The position numbers were made by a program, and so were the translations under genes. From CAKSQF01 sp964569225 (GTDB lineage Bacteria; Bacillota; Clostridia; Oscillospirales; CAG-272): 15,774 bases of DNA. The notes beneath the pieces are model-generated. The model was given only the letters and a program-made list of their open reading frames with translations, searched no databases and was not told the DNA's origin. Position 1 is the stretch's first letter, and each line of letters begins with the position of its first letter. Of this stretch, positions 5,711 to 13,438 are shown piece after piece. The DNA lies in assembly GCA_964569225.1 (NCBI GenBank), contig CAZMTU010000048.1:1-15774 (forward strand). The letters are read 5' to 3'.

Positions 5711-7444
5711 ATGAAACAATGGTACAAATACATTAAACCTTATTTGCCCTATTTCATTATAGGTCCTTTATGTATGATCGTCGAAGTAATTGGCGAAGTA
5801 CTGATGCCTAAATTTCTATCAATTGTCATTAACCGCGGCAATCAAGGCTCTCTAACCATAGGCACCAGTATCGGCGCGGCCGCGCTGATGATCCTCACCG
5901 CTCTGCTTATGATGGCAGGCGGCATTGGCGGCGCTTATTTTGGCGGTAAGGCGTCCGTCAACTTCGCCGCTGATTTGCGGGAAGATGTTTACCGTAAAGT
6001 GCAGCAATTTTCCTTTGCCAATATTGACAAATTCTCGACCGGTTCATTGGTCACGCGGCTTACCAACGATGTTACGCAGCTTCAAAATGTAGTAAACATG
6101 ATGCTGCGAATGATGCTGCGCACTCCCGGTATGCTCATCGGAGCGCTGATTATGGCTATTACGTTGAAGCCCTCTCTTGCCACTGTACTGGCGGTTTCTA
6201 TTCCCTTGCTGCTGCTGTCGGTAGTAGGACTGATCCGTATAGGCTTCCCCCGCTTCTCTATCATGCAGGCTAAAGTGGACGGGTTAAATAATACCGTTCA
6301 AGAAAGTGTCACAAATGTAAGAGTGGTTAAATCCTTTGTTCGTGAAAATTACGAAGAAGAAAAATTTCACAATGCCAACAGCGACCTGAAGAATTCGGGG
6401 ATATCCGCCATGAAGGTCATGATCCTGATGCAGCCGGTAATGACTATTTTTATGAACCTTACTACACTTGCCGTCATCTGGTTTGGCGGCAATATCGTGC
6501 TGAATAATGGGATGGAGATCGGCGACCTTTCCGCTTTTATCACTTACGTTACTCAAATTCTGTCTTCGCTGATGATGGTTACTATGATGCTTATGATGTC
6601 CTCCCGCGCGCTGGCGTCTGCCAAGCGTATATCTGACGTGCTGGACGAAAAAGTGACGTTGGACGATACCAATGCCGCTCATAAAGAGCTTAGAGTTGAA
6701 AAAGGCGATATCCGATTCTCTAATGTTACCTTCCGCTATTACAAAGACAGTGAAGAAAGCGTTTTATCTAACATCAATCTGCATATTCCGGCAGGCAGTA
6801 CAGTTGGAATTATCGGTTCCACAGGCTGCGGCAAATCCACGCTGGTTTCTTTGATTCCCCGTCTGTACGACTGCGATGAAGGAGCGGTAGAAATCGACGG
6901 GGTTGACGTGCGGAACTATTCTCTTTATAATCTTCGCGAAGGCGTCGGCATGGTGCTGCAAAAGAATGTGCTGTTTTCGGGGACGATCGAAGAAAAGCTT
7001 CGTTGGGGCGATGAAAACGCCAGTGAGAAGGAAATGCGGACTGCTGCCGAAAGCGCGCAGGCAGATAAATTTGTTAAAAGCTTTACAAACGGGTACCAGA
7101 CTGAACTTGGTCAGGGAGGCGTCAATGTATCGGGCGGTCAGAAGCAGCGTCTCTGCATCGCACGTGCCCTGTTAAAAAAGCCCAAAATTCTTATTTTAGA
7201 CGATTCAACCTCTGCCGTAGATACTGCTACCGAGGCCCAAATCCGCAAGGCTTTCCGTACTGACCTTGCCGGCTCCACTAAAATTATTATTGCGCAGCGA
7301 ATCAGCTCGGTTAAAGACGCCGATCAGATCATTGTTATGAACGAAGGAAAAATCACCGGTATCGGTAATCATAACGAATTATTAGCCAATAATACTGAAT
7401 ATCAGGAAATTTATTATTCGCAAATGGATAAAAAGGAGGCGTAA
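5711..7444 (+). CDS. ABC exporter half-transporter, degenerate-site subunit
   Basis: This 577-residue type IV ABC exporter subunit has an N-terminal six-helix membrane domain (about 1-310) and a C-terminal ATPase domain. The NBD has Walker A GSTGCGKST (369-377), Q-loop region VLQKNVLF, an intact signature VSGGQ (473-477) and Walker B ILILDD. The catalytic Glu is replaced by Asp498, and the switch His by Gln529 (IIAQRIS). Known heterodimeric exporters such as TM287/288 and BmrCD show this pattern: one subunit contributes the non-hydrolytic Walker A/B half. It is the partner of the next gene, which starts 3 bp downstream. Ribosome binding site AAAGGA precedes the ATG. Likely role: multidrug or lipid export from the cytoplasm, controlled by the upstream MarR. 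Confidence 0.94.
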   Translation: MKQWYKYIKPYLPYFIIGPLCMIVEVIGEVLMPKFLSIVINRGNQGSLTIGTSIGAAALMILTALLMMAGGIGGAYFGGKASVNFAADLREDVYRKVQQFSFANIDKFSTGSLVTRLTNDVTQLQNVVNMMLRMMLRTPGMLIGALIMAITLKPSLATVLAVSIPLLLLSVVGLIRIGFPRFSIMQAKVDGLNNTVQESVTNVRVVKSFVRENYEEEKFHNANSDLKNSGISAMKVMILMQPVMTIFMNLTTLAVIWFGGNIVLNNGMEIGDLSAFITYVTQILSSLMMVTMMLMMSSRALASAKRISDVLDEKVTLDDTNAAHKELRVEKGDIRFSNVTFRYYKDSEESVLSNINLHIPAGSTVGIIGSTGCGKSTLVSLIPRLYDCDEGAVEIDGVDVRNYSLYNLREGVGMVLQKNVLFSGTIEEKLRWGDENASEKEMRTAAESAQADKFVKSFTNGYQTELGQGGVNVSGGQKQRLCIARALLKKPKILILDDSTSAVDTATEAQIRKAFRTDLAGSTKIIIAQRISSVKDADQIIVMNEGKITGIGNHNELLANNTEYQEIYYSQMDKKEA

Positions 7445-7447
7445 ACT

Positions 7448-9412
7448 ATGGCAAGATCACTGAAAGAACTTCAAAAACAATATAGCAGCTCCTCTACTGT
7501 CCAGTCAAAGGGTCCGGGCGGTCCGGGCGGTCCAGGTGGACCGGGCGGACGAGGAAAGGGTCCGGGCGGAAAACCTAAGAACACTCGAAAGACAATTGGA
7601 CGCCTTCTTCTTTATTTAAAACCATATTCCTTTCGGCTCATTTTGGTGCTGGTCTGTATGTTAGTGAGCACCGTTACCTCTTTAATCGGCTCCTTTATGC
7701 TGATGCCTATCATCAATCATATTGCCGGTATTGCCACTACCGCCAAGGACGGTACTATGGCAGTATTAGCAGATAAAATTATTACTGCGTGCACTGACAC
7801 TGTGATCTCCGCTTTTGGAAGTACCAGGCTGACCGAGATACTGGTTTACTTAGCTACCGCACTGATCATTCTGCTTTTTGTTTATTTAGTGGGCATTGCT
7901 ACTACCTACCTCCAAGGTCGACTGATGCTCTCCGTAACCCAAAATACATTGGAAACCCTTCGGAATGATCTTTTTACAAAACTGGAAAAACTGCCGATTC
8001 GCTATTTTGATACGCATGCAACCGGTGAAATCATGTCTCGCTTTACCAATGACGTAGATAATATCGACACCATGCTGAACAATTCACTGACTTCTCTGAT
8101 TTCCGGCACCATTACCCTGATCGGTACCTTTGTTTTCATGATCACCACTAACTGGATTTTAACATTGATCACCATCGTCTTTATCCCGATCTTCGCGTTG
8201 GGCGGAGGCGCTATTGCTAAAGCATCTCAGAAATATTACAGCGGTCAGCAATACGCTTTGGGCGCTGTCAACGGCTACATTGAGGAAACCGTTTCCGGGC
8301 AGAAGGTAATCAAGGTATTTAATCACGAGGAAACCTGTTCCGAAGAATTTGCCGCACTAAACGGCGATCTGAGGGATAAACAGTTCAAAGCACAATTTTA
8401 CGGCGGCATTATGGGGCCTATCATGAGCAATACATCTCAGATTTCCTATGCTGTAACGGTGGGCATCGGAGGTATTATGATGTGTACCACCGGCTTTACC
8501 CCAGGCGGTCTGACTGTATTTGCTAACTATTCAAAGCAATTTTCTATGCCCATTAACATGATCTCTCAGCAAATGTCTACCATTTTTTCCGCATTGGCAG
8601 GCGCGGAACGGGTATTTGCAGTCATGGATACCGAACCTGAGCTGGCCGACGCCCCTGATGCGTTGGATATGCCTGAAATAAAGGGTGATGTGGTATTGGA
8701 AAATGTTACATTCGGCTACAATCCTGATAAGACGATTTTGAAAAACATTTCACTTTATGCGCATCCCGGTCAAAAAATCGCCTTTGTAGGTTCAACCGGT
8801 GCAGGCAAAACCACCATCACCAATCTGCTGAACCGTTTCTACGATATTGACGAAGGCAAAATTACCATAGACGGTGTAGATATTAAGCACATTAAACGGG
8901 ATGTGCTGCGTTCCAATATCGCCATGGTACTGCAGGATACCCATCTGTTTACCGGAACTGTAATGGAGAATATCCGCTACGGACGGCCTGACGCGACCGA
9001 TGACGAGGTAATCGCCGCCGCCAAAACCGCTTCCGCTCACTCCTTTATTATGCGTCTGTCTCAGGGTTATCAGACCATGCTGGAGGGCGATGGCGCCAAT
9101 CTGTCTCAAGGGCAGCGGCAGCTTTTAAATATTGCCCGTGCGGCGCTCTCTAAAGCCCCCATTCTGGTACTGGATGAAGCTACCTCCTCCGTAGATACCC
9201 GTACAGAGCGTCACATTGAACATGGCATGGATCGCTTAATGAAGAATCGCACCACTTTTGTGATCGCGCACAGACTCTCCACCGTTCGCAACGCCAATGC
9301 GATTATGGTACTAGAAGCCGGCGAGATTATTGAGCGCGGCGACCATGACGATCTGTTGGCGCAGGGCGGCAGATATTACGAGCTGTACACCGGCAAAAAA
9401 GAACTGGACTAA
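7448..9412 (+). CDS. ABC exporter half-transporter, catalytic subunit with Gly/Pro-rich N-terminus
   Basis: This is a 654-residue partner of the preceding half-transporter. Residues about 21-42 are a Gly-Pro repeat (GPGGPGGPGGPGG then basic residues) before the first membrane helix, absent from the partner. The membrane domain spans about 48-370. The NBD has Walker A GSTGAGKTT (448-456), Walker B VLDEATS with catalytic Glu577 and switch His608 (IAHRLST). Its signature is altered to LSQGQ (552-556). This ATPase half pairs with the intact VSGGQ of the partner to make the hydrolysing site, while its own LSQGQ faces the partner's degenerate site. A strong ribosome binding site AAGGAGG overlaps the end of the upstream gene. 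Substrate unknown; drug export is inferred from MarR control. Confidence 0.94.
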   Translation: MARSLKELQKQYSSSSTVQSKGPGGPGGPGGPGGRGKGPGGKPKNTRKTIGRLLLYLKPYSFRLILVLVCMLVSTVTSLIGSFMLMPIINHIAGIATTAKDGTMAVLADKIITACTDTVISAFGSTRLTEILVYLATALIILLFVYLVGIATTYLQGRLMLSVTQNTLETLRNDLFTKLEKLPIRYFDTHATGEIMSRFTNDVDNIDTMLNNSLTSLISGTITLIGTFVFMITTNWILTLITIVFIPIFALGGGAIAKASQKYYSGQQYALGAVNGYIEETVSGQKVIKVFNHEETCSEEFAALNGDLRDKQFKAQFYGGIMGPIMSNTSQISYAVTVGIGGIMMCTTGFTPGGLTVFANYSKQFSMPINMISQQMSTIFSALAGAERVFAVMDTEPELADAPDALDMPEIKGDVVLENVTFGYNPDKTILKNISLYAHPGQKIAFVGSTGAGKTTITNLLNRFYDIDEGKITIDGVDIKHIKRDVLRSNIAMVLQDTHLFTGTVMENIRYGRPDATDDEVIAAAKTASAHSFIMRLSQGYQTMLEGDGANLSQGQRQLLNIARAALSKAPILVLDEATSSVDTRTERHIEHGMDRLMKNRTTFVIAHRLSTVRNANAIMVLEAGEIIERGDHDDLLAQGGRYYELYTGKKELD

Positions 9413-9427
9413 ATTAGCACTTATAAA

Positions 9428-9471
9428 AAAGAATTTTGGTCCCTTTTTTTAAAAAGGGATCAAAATTCTTT
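9428..9471 (+). terminator. Long hairpin ending the exporter operon
   Basis: A roughly 20-bp stem joins 9428-9447 to 9452-9471 with one G-T pair and a very tight apical loop. It starts 15 bp after the exporter stop. The stem is long and its base is A/T-rich, but the following bases (TGAAGTTTGTT) form only a poor T-run. It may terminate transcription or protect the mRNA 3' end. Confidence 0.7.
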
Positions 9472-9479
9472 GAAGTTTG

Positions 9480-9591
9480 TTCAAAGTCAAATGACCAGTC
9501 GCTTGACTTTGAAATACACAATGCTTTGATATAAACCCAAACGCTCGATTCATCCCGTTATATATGTCTTTTCGCCCGATGAGAATCGGGC
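9480..9591. other. Two further stem-loops in the 9413-9736 intergenic region
   Basis: An 11-bp inverted repeat TTCAAAGTCAA (9480-9490) and TTGACTTTGAA (9503-9513) has a 12-nt loop. A 7-bp hairpin GCCCGAT (9574-9580) and ATCGGGC (9585-9591) has loop GAGA. No ORF of note lies here. With the hairpins on either side there are four consecutive stem-loops in 240 bp. A small RNA is possible but I see no good promoter. Confidence 0.55.
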
Positions 9592-9607
9592 ATCTTTATA
9601 GCTTTTG

Positions 9608-9651
9608 AAAGGAACGCTGAAGAGCTTTTGCGCCTTCAGCGTTCCTTTTTT
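9608..9651 (+). terminator. Rho-independent terminator
   Basis: A perfect 15-bp stem, AAAGGAACGCTGAAG (9608-9622) with CTTCAGCGTTCCTTT (9634-9648), is followed by a T-run to 9651 on the plus strand. It would stop plus-strand transcripts from the exporter region before the convergent XRE gene. The AAA on the other side gives a weaker minus-strand tail, so partial action in both directions is possible. Confidence 0.85.
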
Positions 9652-9736
9652 GTGAAACTTTTTTACAGCCCGGCTGTAACACTGCTTTTAACTGATTCGC
9701 CGGACACTGTCTTCCATTTTTCTTTCAAGAACAGCG

Positions 9737-10576
9737 TCATTCTTCGCGATTAGGAATGTACTCGCTGAGAGTATAATTTTTCTTAGAAAGCAAGAATAAC
9801 GCCGCTATCGCAAGATATGCGGCAATACCGAAATGCCCGCAGATTTTGTAGCCGTTCGAGGGATAATGATCTCTTCCTGTAACATATTCCACGATTCCCG
9901 CCTCCATAAACATTAGAAGCATCGCATTTATCCGCGCCAATTCTAACCCGCATTGTTGAACCAGTTTATCCTTTGAAATGGGATAACCGGAGTGAGAAAA
10001 GGCAGAGATAAGTTTTATTCCCTCTCCGGAACAAAGCGTATGCATGACTTCAAAATCCTGCTCGCTGACTCGATCAAGCTTATCCGTCAGCTGACGGTTC
10101 ACAACGGCGACAACTCCCTCGTCATCCCAGACTTTAAAGCCAAAATCGCTGATAATCCGTAGATTTCCGGCTTCTTTATCCTGCTTTTGGCGTTCATGAT
10201 CTCCGGCTTCGATAAAGTAGATGCCCTTCCACAGCTTCAAAAGATCAAACCCTAAATCCCGATGAGAGGAATATCCTCCTTGGCTACGGCTGCAAGAAGA
10301 TTTTGTCCAGATATATTCATCTGCCAGCTGTTCAATTCTGGCGGCCACCCGATCAATATCGCTTGGCGCTTCCGTTTCAAGCAAAATATCAACCGAAATT
10401 CCGTAAACCTCACTCAGAAGCTTGAGATTGAAACAGTCCGGCAAGCACTCCCCCTTTTCCCATTTAGAAACCGCCTGTGCCGAAACACCGATTTTCTCCG
10501 CAACATCATCCTGAGACATTCCCAAGTTCTTTCTATGGCCGCGAAGTTTATCTCCGAAAATTTTCATATCAAGCAT
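9737..10576 (-). CDS. XRE-family HTH transcriptional regulator
   Basis: This 279-residue protein has an N-terminal Cro/C1-type HTH (about residues 7-62). The recognition part is MSQDDVAEKIGVSAQAVSKW, followed by EKGECLPDCFNLKLLSEVYG, a classic XRE layout. Residues about 65-190 are charged and of unknown type. About 195-245 resembles a second winged-helix region (YPISKDKLVQQCGLELARIN). A hydrophobic stretch AAYLAIAALFLL lies near the C-terminus (about 253-266) and may be a buried helix or weak membrane contact. The start ATG (10576) has AAGGAG seven bases upstream, better than the internal Met at residue 4. It has its own promoter and converges on the exporter operon. The target is unknown. 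Confidence 0.9.
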   Translation of the reverse strand: MLDMKIFGDKLRGHRKNLGMSQDDVAEKIGVSAQAVSKWEKGECLPDCFNLKLLSEVYGISVDILLETEAPSDIDRVAARIEQLADEYIWTKSSCSRSQGGYSSHRDLGFDLLKLWKGIYFIEAGDHERQKQDKEAGNLRIISDFGFKVWDDEGVVAVVNRQLTDKLDRVSEQDFEVMHTLCSGEGIKLISAFSHSGYPISKDKLVQQCGLELARINAMLLMFMEAGIVEYVTGRDHYPSNGYKICGHFGIAAYLAIAALFLLSKKNYTLSEYIPNREE

Positions 10577-10633
10577 GATATGTCTCCTTATTCCTTTTTA
10601 TTGAACGGACGACGTATTCCCTTCTCTGCTTTT

Positions 10634-10662
10634 ATTTTATCATAGGGAAGTTCAACTTGCAA
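10634..10662 (-). promoter_or_regulatory. Predicted promoter of the XRE regulator
   Basis: On the minus strand, -35 TTGCAA (10662-10657), a 17-bp spacer and -10 TAAAAT (10639-10634) lie about 58 bp before the start codon. A short inverted repeat in the spacer (GTTGAAC and GGGAAG-like bases) is too weak to call an operator. Confidence 0.6.
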
Positions 10663-10712
10663 GGGTATCTTTTTTGAGTTTCCGCTTGTTTTCACAACCT
10701 TGGGTTGATTTT

Positions 10713-10937
10713 TTAGATGTGTCTGTGTAATTTGAGCGAGGCATTAGTCCAAAACATACTTTGACCGCTATCTCGTTTATTTAAATTTTCATCTCTTGCC
10801 TGAAAATCTCGCCTACGATTGCACTTGTCTGCACCGGGTCGGCTCTGCCTATGCCCGACATAAGCTTGCCTATAACGGACACAGCAGTGACGCTTTTCCC
10901 TTGTTAAAGTCCAGCACGCTTTAAAATTCTTGGACAC
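10713..10937 (-). other. Doubtful 74-codon ORF or intergenic repeat-like unit downstream of nadC
   Basis: A frame starts GTG at 10937-10935, nine bases after the nadC stop, with only a poor ribosome binding site (TTAGGG). Its translation is rich in Arg, Lys and Cys (RYRQAYVGHRQSRPGADKC, then RRRDFQARDENLNK) with no family I can name. The composition is unlike a normal folded protein. The DNA holds several short inverted repeats (TTAAAG/CTTTAA at the nadC side, GTCGG/CCGAC, ATTTTC/GAAAAT). A repeated intergenic sequence or the nadC 3' UTR with an accidental frame seems more likely than a gene. Confidence 0.4.
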
Positions 10938-10946
10938 CGCCCTAAC

Positions 10947-11798
10947 TCAAATTCTTCTCAAATGCTTCATAGAAATATCTAAAATCGGCGCGGAGTGGGT
11001 AAGCGCACCGCTGGAGATATAATCTACGCCCAAATCCGCCAGCCGCCGAATATTTTCACGGGTCACATTGCCGGAGCATTCAGTTTCTGCTCGCCCGTTA
11101 ATATATCTGATCGCTTCACGCATTTGATCATAAGACATATTATCCAGCATAATAATATCGGCGCCCGCTTCAATCGCTTCCCGAACCATCTCCATATTCT
11201 CTGCTTCCACTTCAATTTTACGTCCAAAAGGCACGTAAGTCCTTGCCATCCGCACTGCCTGCTTTACGCCTCCGGCAGCGTCAATATGATTGTCCTTGAG
11301 CATTACGCCATCCGACAGATTATACCGGTGATTGCTGCCCCCGCCTGCCCGGACGGCATATTTTTCAAAAATCCGCATATTAGGCGTGGTCTTTCGGGTA
11401 TCCAGCAGCTTTGTATGACTGCCTGAAAGCATCTGTACCATAGAACGGGTATAAGTAGCAATTCCGCTCATTCGCTGAAGATAGTTCAGCGCTACTCGTT
11501 CGCCGGACAGCAATACTCTAATGTCACCCTTGATAACGCCCAAAAGCTGCCCGTTTCTCACCCAATCGCCGTCCTTACAATTAAATACAGCGGTAACGGC
11601 AGCGTCCAGCAATTCAAATACCCTCAAAAAAACAGCCAGTCCGGCAATTACACCGTCCTGCTTGCAGATCAATTCTACTTCTCCATTCACTGCTTCAGGC
11701 ATTACAGCATTGGCGGAAACGTCTTCATTGGAAATATCCTCCTGCAAGGCAGACATGATCAGACGGTCCGCCTGCAGCGTCATGGTAATGGGATTCAT
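10947..11798 (-). CDS. nadC: Nicotinate-nucleotide pyrophosphorylase (quinolinate phosphoribosyltransferase, carboxylating)
   Basis: It converts quinolinate and PRPP to nicotinate mononucleotide, CO2 and pyrophosphate in NAD synthesis (EC 2.4.2.19); cytosolic. The 283-residue length is typical. Seen motifs: SGERVALNYLQRMSGIAT (98-115, Arg101), DTRKTTP (133-139), VRAGGGSNHRYNLSD (149-163) and MLKDNH (166-171) for substrate and PRPP contacts, EVEAEN (196-201) and MLDN (217-220) on the barrel strands, and SGNVTRENI plus GVDYISSGALTHSAP near the C-terminus for phosphate binding. AAAGGAGG precedes the ATG. nadA and nadB, often adjacent, are not in the window. No promoter is visible in the 69 bp before it, so read-through from the upstream secreted-protein gene is possible. 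Confidence 0.96.
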   Translation of the reverse strand: MNPITMTLQADRLIMSALQEDISNEDVSANAVMPEAVNGEVELICKQDGVIAGLAVFLRVFELLDAAVTAVFNCKDGDWVRNGQLLGVIKGDIRVLLSGERVALNYLQRMSGIATYTRSMVQMLSGSHTKLLDTRKTTPNMRIFEKYAVRAGGGSNHRYNLSDGVMLKDNHIDAAGGVKQAVRMARTYVPFGRKIEVEAENMEMVREAIEAGADIIMLDNMSYDQMREAIRYINGRAETECSGNVTRENIRRLADLGVDYISSGALTHSAPILDISMKHLRRI

Positions 11799-11834
11799 TT
11801 GAAATCCTCCTTTATCATTTAAAATAAATAAAGA

Positions 11835-11856
11835 GGCATTTGCCGCAGCAAACGCC
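11835..11856 (-). terminator. Terminator between the secreted-protein gene and nadC
   Basis: On the minus strand the stem GGCGTTTGC with GCAAATGCC (9 positions, one mismatch) and a 4-nt loop is followed by TCTTTATTTATTTT. The T-run is interrupted and the stem has a mismatch, so termination may be partial. Confidence 0.7.
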
Positions 11857-11867
11857 CCAAAAGTATG

Positions 11868-12572
11868 TCAGTCCGCAAAATTAGCAGAAATGATGGTAAA
11901 TTCACCGCTTACATCAGGCGTGCCGCCTGCGCCAAAGATAATAATATTCATTGAAGCGCCCGCAGGAACCTGCTCCAGTGAAAAGCTCACTTCCTGCGCT
12001 TCTCCAGTGAAAACAATTTCCTTTTCAAACTGCTGATCGTCAAACGGCTTTACCAAGATCATTTCTCCTGCCGGTCCCTTGACTTTGATAGTAAAGGTCG
12101 TCTGACCGGTATATATGCCGCTGATATCCGCTTTCATGTTTACAAAGGATAAATTCCATGTATCCGCACATTCCGACAAGGGCTGCTTAGTATATGCGAC
12201 ACTGACAGTGCCATCCTCATTTTCAGTAATCTCATAGTATTTCTGATCACCGTTATTATCCTCCCACTTCAAAAGGGCTGCTTCCGGTTCGGGATCAGGC
12301 GTCGGTGTATCGGCTGTCACAGGCGCTTCAGTCGTGACATTCGGCGTTTCAGCATCAGTTTCAGGCGCTTTAGTCGCTTCATCTTCTTCAGTTTGGACAT
12401 CCGTAGCCGCATCGGTAACATCCGCTGTGCCCGCAGCTGTAGCTTCAGGCGATACAGTGGTATTCGCAACCTCTGCAGAACCGGTATCTAAATGCGCGGT
12501 GCCGTCAGCGGCGCAGGCAGACGCGGCAGACGCCAATGCCAACAGTAACAGGCAGATCAACATTTTTTTCAT
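11868..12572 (-). CDS. Secreted or lipoprotein-like protein with Thr/Ala/Glu-rich linker
   Basis: This 234-residue protein has an N-terminal export signal (MKKMLICLLLLALASAASAC). The Cys at 20 could be a lipobox (ASAC), although Ala at -3 is not the usual Leu, so signal peptidase I cleavage is an alternative. Residues about 25-100 are low-complexity Thr, Ala, Glu, Asp and Pro, as in wall-spanning linkers. Residues about 100-234 alternate hydrophobic and polar positions (TTFTIKVKGPAGEMILV, KEIVFTGEAQEVSFSLEQVP), suggesting a beta-sandwich, perhaps carbohydrate-binding. No catalytic motif is seen. AAAGGA lies 11 bases before the ATG, with a consensus promoter upstream. The cell-surface location is well supported; its role is unknown. 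Confidence 0.85.
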   Translation of the reverse strand: MKKMLICLLLLALASAASACAADGTAHLDTGSAEVANTTVSPEATAAGTADVTDAATDVQTEEDEATKAPETDAETPNVTTEAPVTADTPTPDPEPEAALLKWEDNNGDQKYYEITENEDGTVSVAYTKQPLSECADTWNLSFVNMKADISGIYTGQTTFTIKVKGPAGEMILVKPFDDQQFEKEIVFTGEAQEVSFSLEQVPAGASMNIIIFGAGGTPDVSGEFTIISANFAD

Positions 12573-12625
12573 TTCAGTTTATCCTTTCTTGAAACACTGT
12601 CCAGCGTTTTCTATTTTACTATCCG

Positions 12626-12654
12626 ATTATAGCAAAAAAAGGAAATTCTGTCAA
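12626..12654 (-). promoter_or_regulatory. Predicted promoter of the secreted-protein gene
   Basis: On the minus strand, -35 TTGACA (12654-12649), a 17-bp spacer and -10 TATAAT (12631-12626) match consensus at all 12 positions. This should be a strong promoter and may also drive nadC by read-through. Confidence 0.85.
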
Positions 12655-12706
12655 TATTTAATTCGATTATTTTACACGCACCTGTACAGTCGAAGTCCAA
12701 CGCAAA

Positions 12707-12750
12707 CCCGCCTGCTTCAAAGGAATTTGGTTTCCTTTGGAGCAGGCGGG
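12707..12750 (-). terminator. Terminator of thiT
   Basis: A stem of about 19 bp (12707-12725 with 12732-12750, one G-T pair, 6-nt loop) begins CCCGCCTGCT. It starts 7 bp after the thiT stop. On the minus strand it is followed only by TTTGCG, a short T-run, but the stem is very strong. Confidence 0.75.
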
Positions 12751-12757
12751 TAACCCA

Positions 12758-13336
12758 TCAGTTCTCAGGTACGATCCACCTTTTGATCTGCGGCAGCGCA
12801 GTAAGCAGCAATATAGCCGCGGTCGTGACAATCATTTCTGGCAGCATATAGATACCGTTATAGCATAACGAATAAAGCACAGGATGATTCACCCATTCTT
12901 TTCCAAAGGCAATAAACTGCTCGTAATTGGCCCACAAAACAATTCCGGAAGCAAAGTGAGAAAGGAACCGTAAAACGCAAGCAATTGCAACACCGGAGCA
13001 AATCCCGACTCTGCCCTTTTTGCGGAACATTCCGGCAAGCCCCAACACGGTAAAAGCAACGACATAGTCGAGCATCAGCGAACCGATCAGCATAACAGGC
13101 GTAAGTCCCCATGTAAATACGCCGCCTTGCAGAATCTGAAGCCACGAATAACAAAATGCTGTCCCTATTCCCCATTTTAAGCCATATTTGATGGAAATAA
13201 GGCAAATCGGCAGCATAGACAGCAAGGTAACAGATCCTTCAAAAGGAAGCTCTATAATTTTGATGTAGCTGAGAATAAAGGCCAGCGCCAACATAATAGC
13301 CGACGTTGTCAGCTTCCTGATGTTTGAGTTTTTCAT
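12758..13336 (-). CDS. thiT: ThiT thiamine transporter, ECF S-component
   Basis: This 192-residue, very hydrophobic protein of about six membrane helices is the substrate-binding S-component that takes up thiamine with the shared ECF energising module (not in this window). The family stretch near the C-terminus, YNGIYMLPE, and the Trp-rich loop WANYEQF precede the last helices, as in ThiT/YuaJ proteins. The start ATG at 13336 is chosen because GGGGAGGAG (13349-13341) stands just before it. A frame from TTG 13351 exists but would begin inside that site. Control is strongly supported: a TPP riboswitch with its own terminator lies between promoter and gene, so expression should fall when thiamine pyrophosphate is plentiful. 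Confidence 0.93.
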   Translation of the reverse strand: MKNSNIRKLTTSAIMLALAFILSYIKIIELPFEGSVTLLSMLPICLISIKYGLKWGIGTAFCYSWLQILQGGVFTWGLTPVMLIGSLMLDYVVAFTVLGLAGMFRKKGRVGICSGVAIACVLRFLSHFASGIVLWANYEQFIAFGKEWVNHPVLYSLCYNGIYMLPEMIVTTAAILLLTALPQIKRWIVPEN

Positions 13337-13359
13337 AAAACTCCTCCCCAAAAAATAAA

Positions 13360-13391
13360 ATCTGCCGCACCGGATAAGCAGTGCGGCAGAT
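13360..13391 (-). terminator. Expression-platform terminator of the thiT riboswitch
   Basis: On the minus strand a perfect 11-bp stem, ATCTGCCGCAC with GTGCGGCAGAT and a 10-nt loop, runs straight into TTTTATTTTTT and then the thiT ribosome binding site. The GC-rich part can pair alternatively with GCGG/CCGCC stretches in the aptamer 3' side, the usual antiterminator arrangement; that pairing is inferred. Confidence 0.85.
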
Positions 13392-13438
13392 GAATACGCA
13401 AAGAAAGCCCCCTTTTTTTCGGGCAGCGGTTTGCATAA

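Noticed and set aside
9503..9535. Promoter for a small RNA (TTGACT or TTGAAA with TATAAA)
   Set aside because: Spacers are 21 or 15 bp, and the -35 lies inside a hairpin arm; too weak to list.
10695..10711. Short hairpin CAACC/GGTTG with a T-run on the plus strand as a terminator
   Set aside because: The stem is only five pairs and no plus-strand gene lies upstream of it.
13337..13351. Longer thiT start at TTG 13351
   Set aside because: The first codons would be the ribosome binding site GGGGAGGAG that serves ATG 13336.
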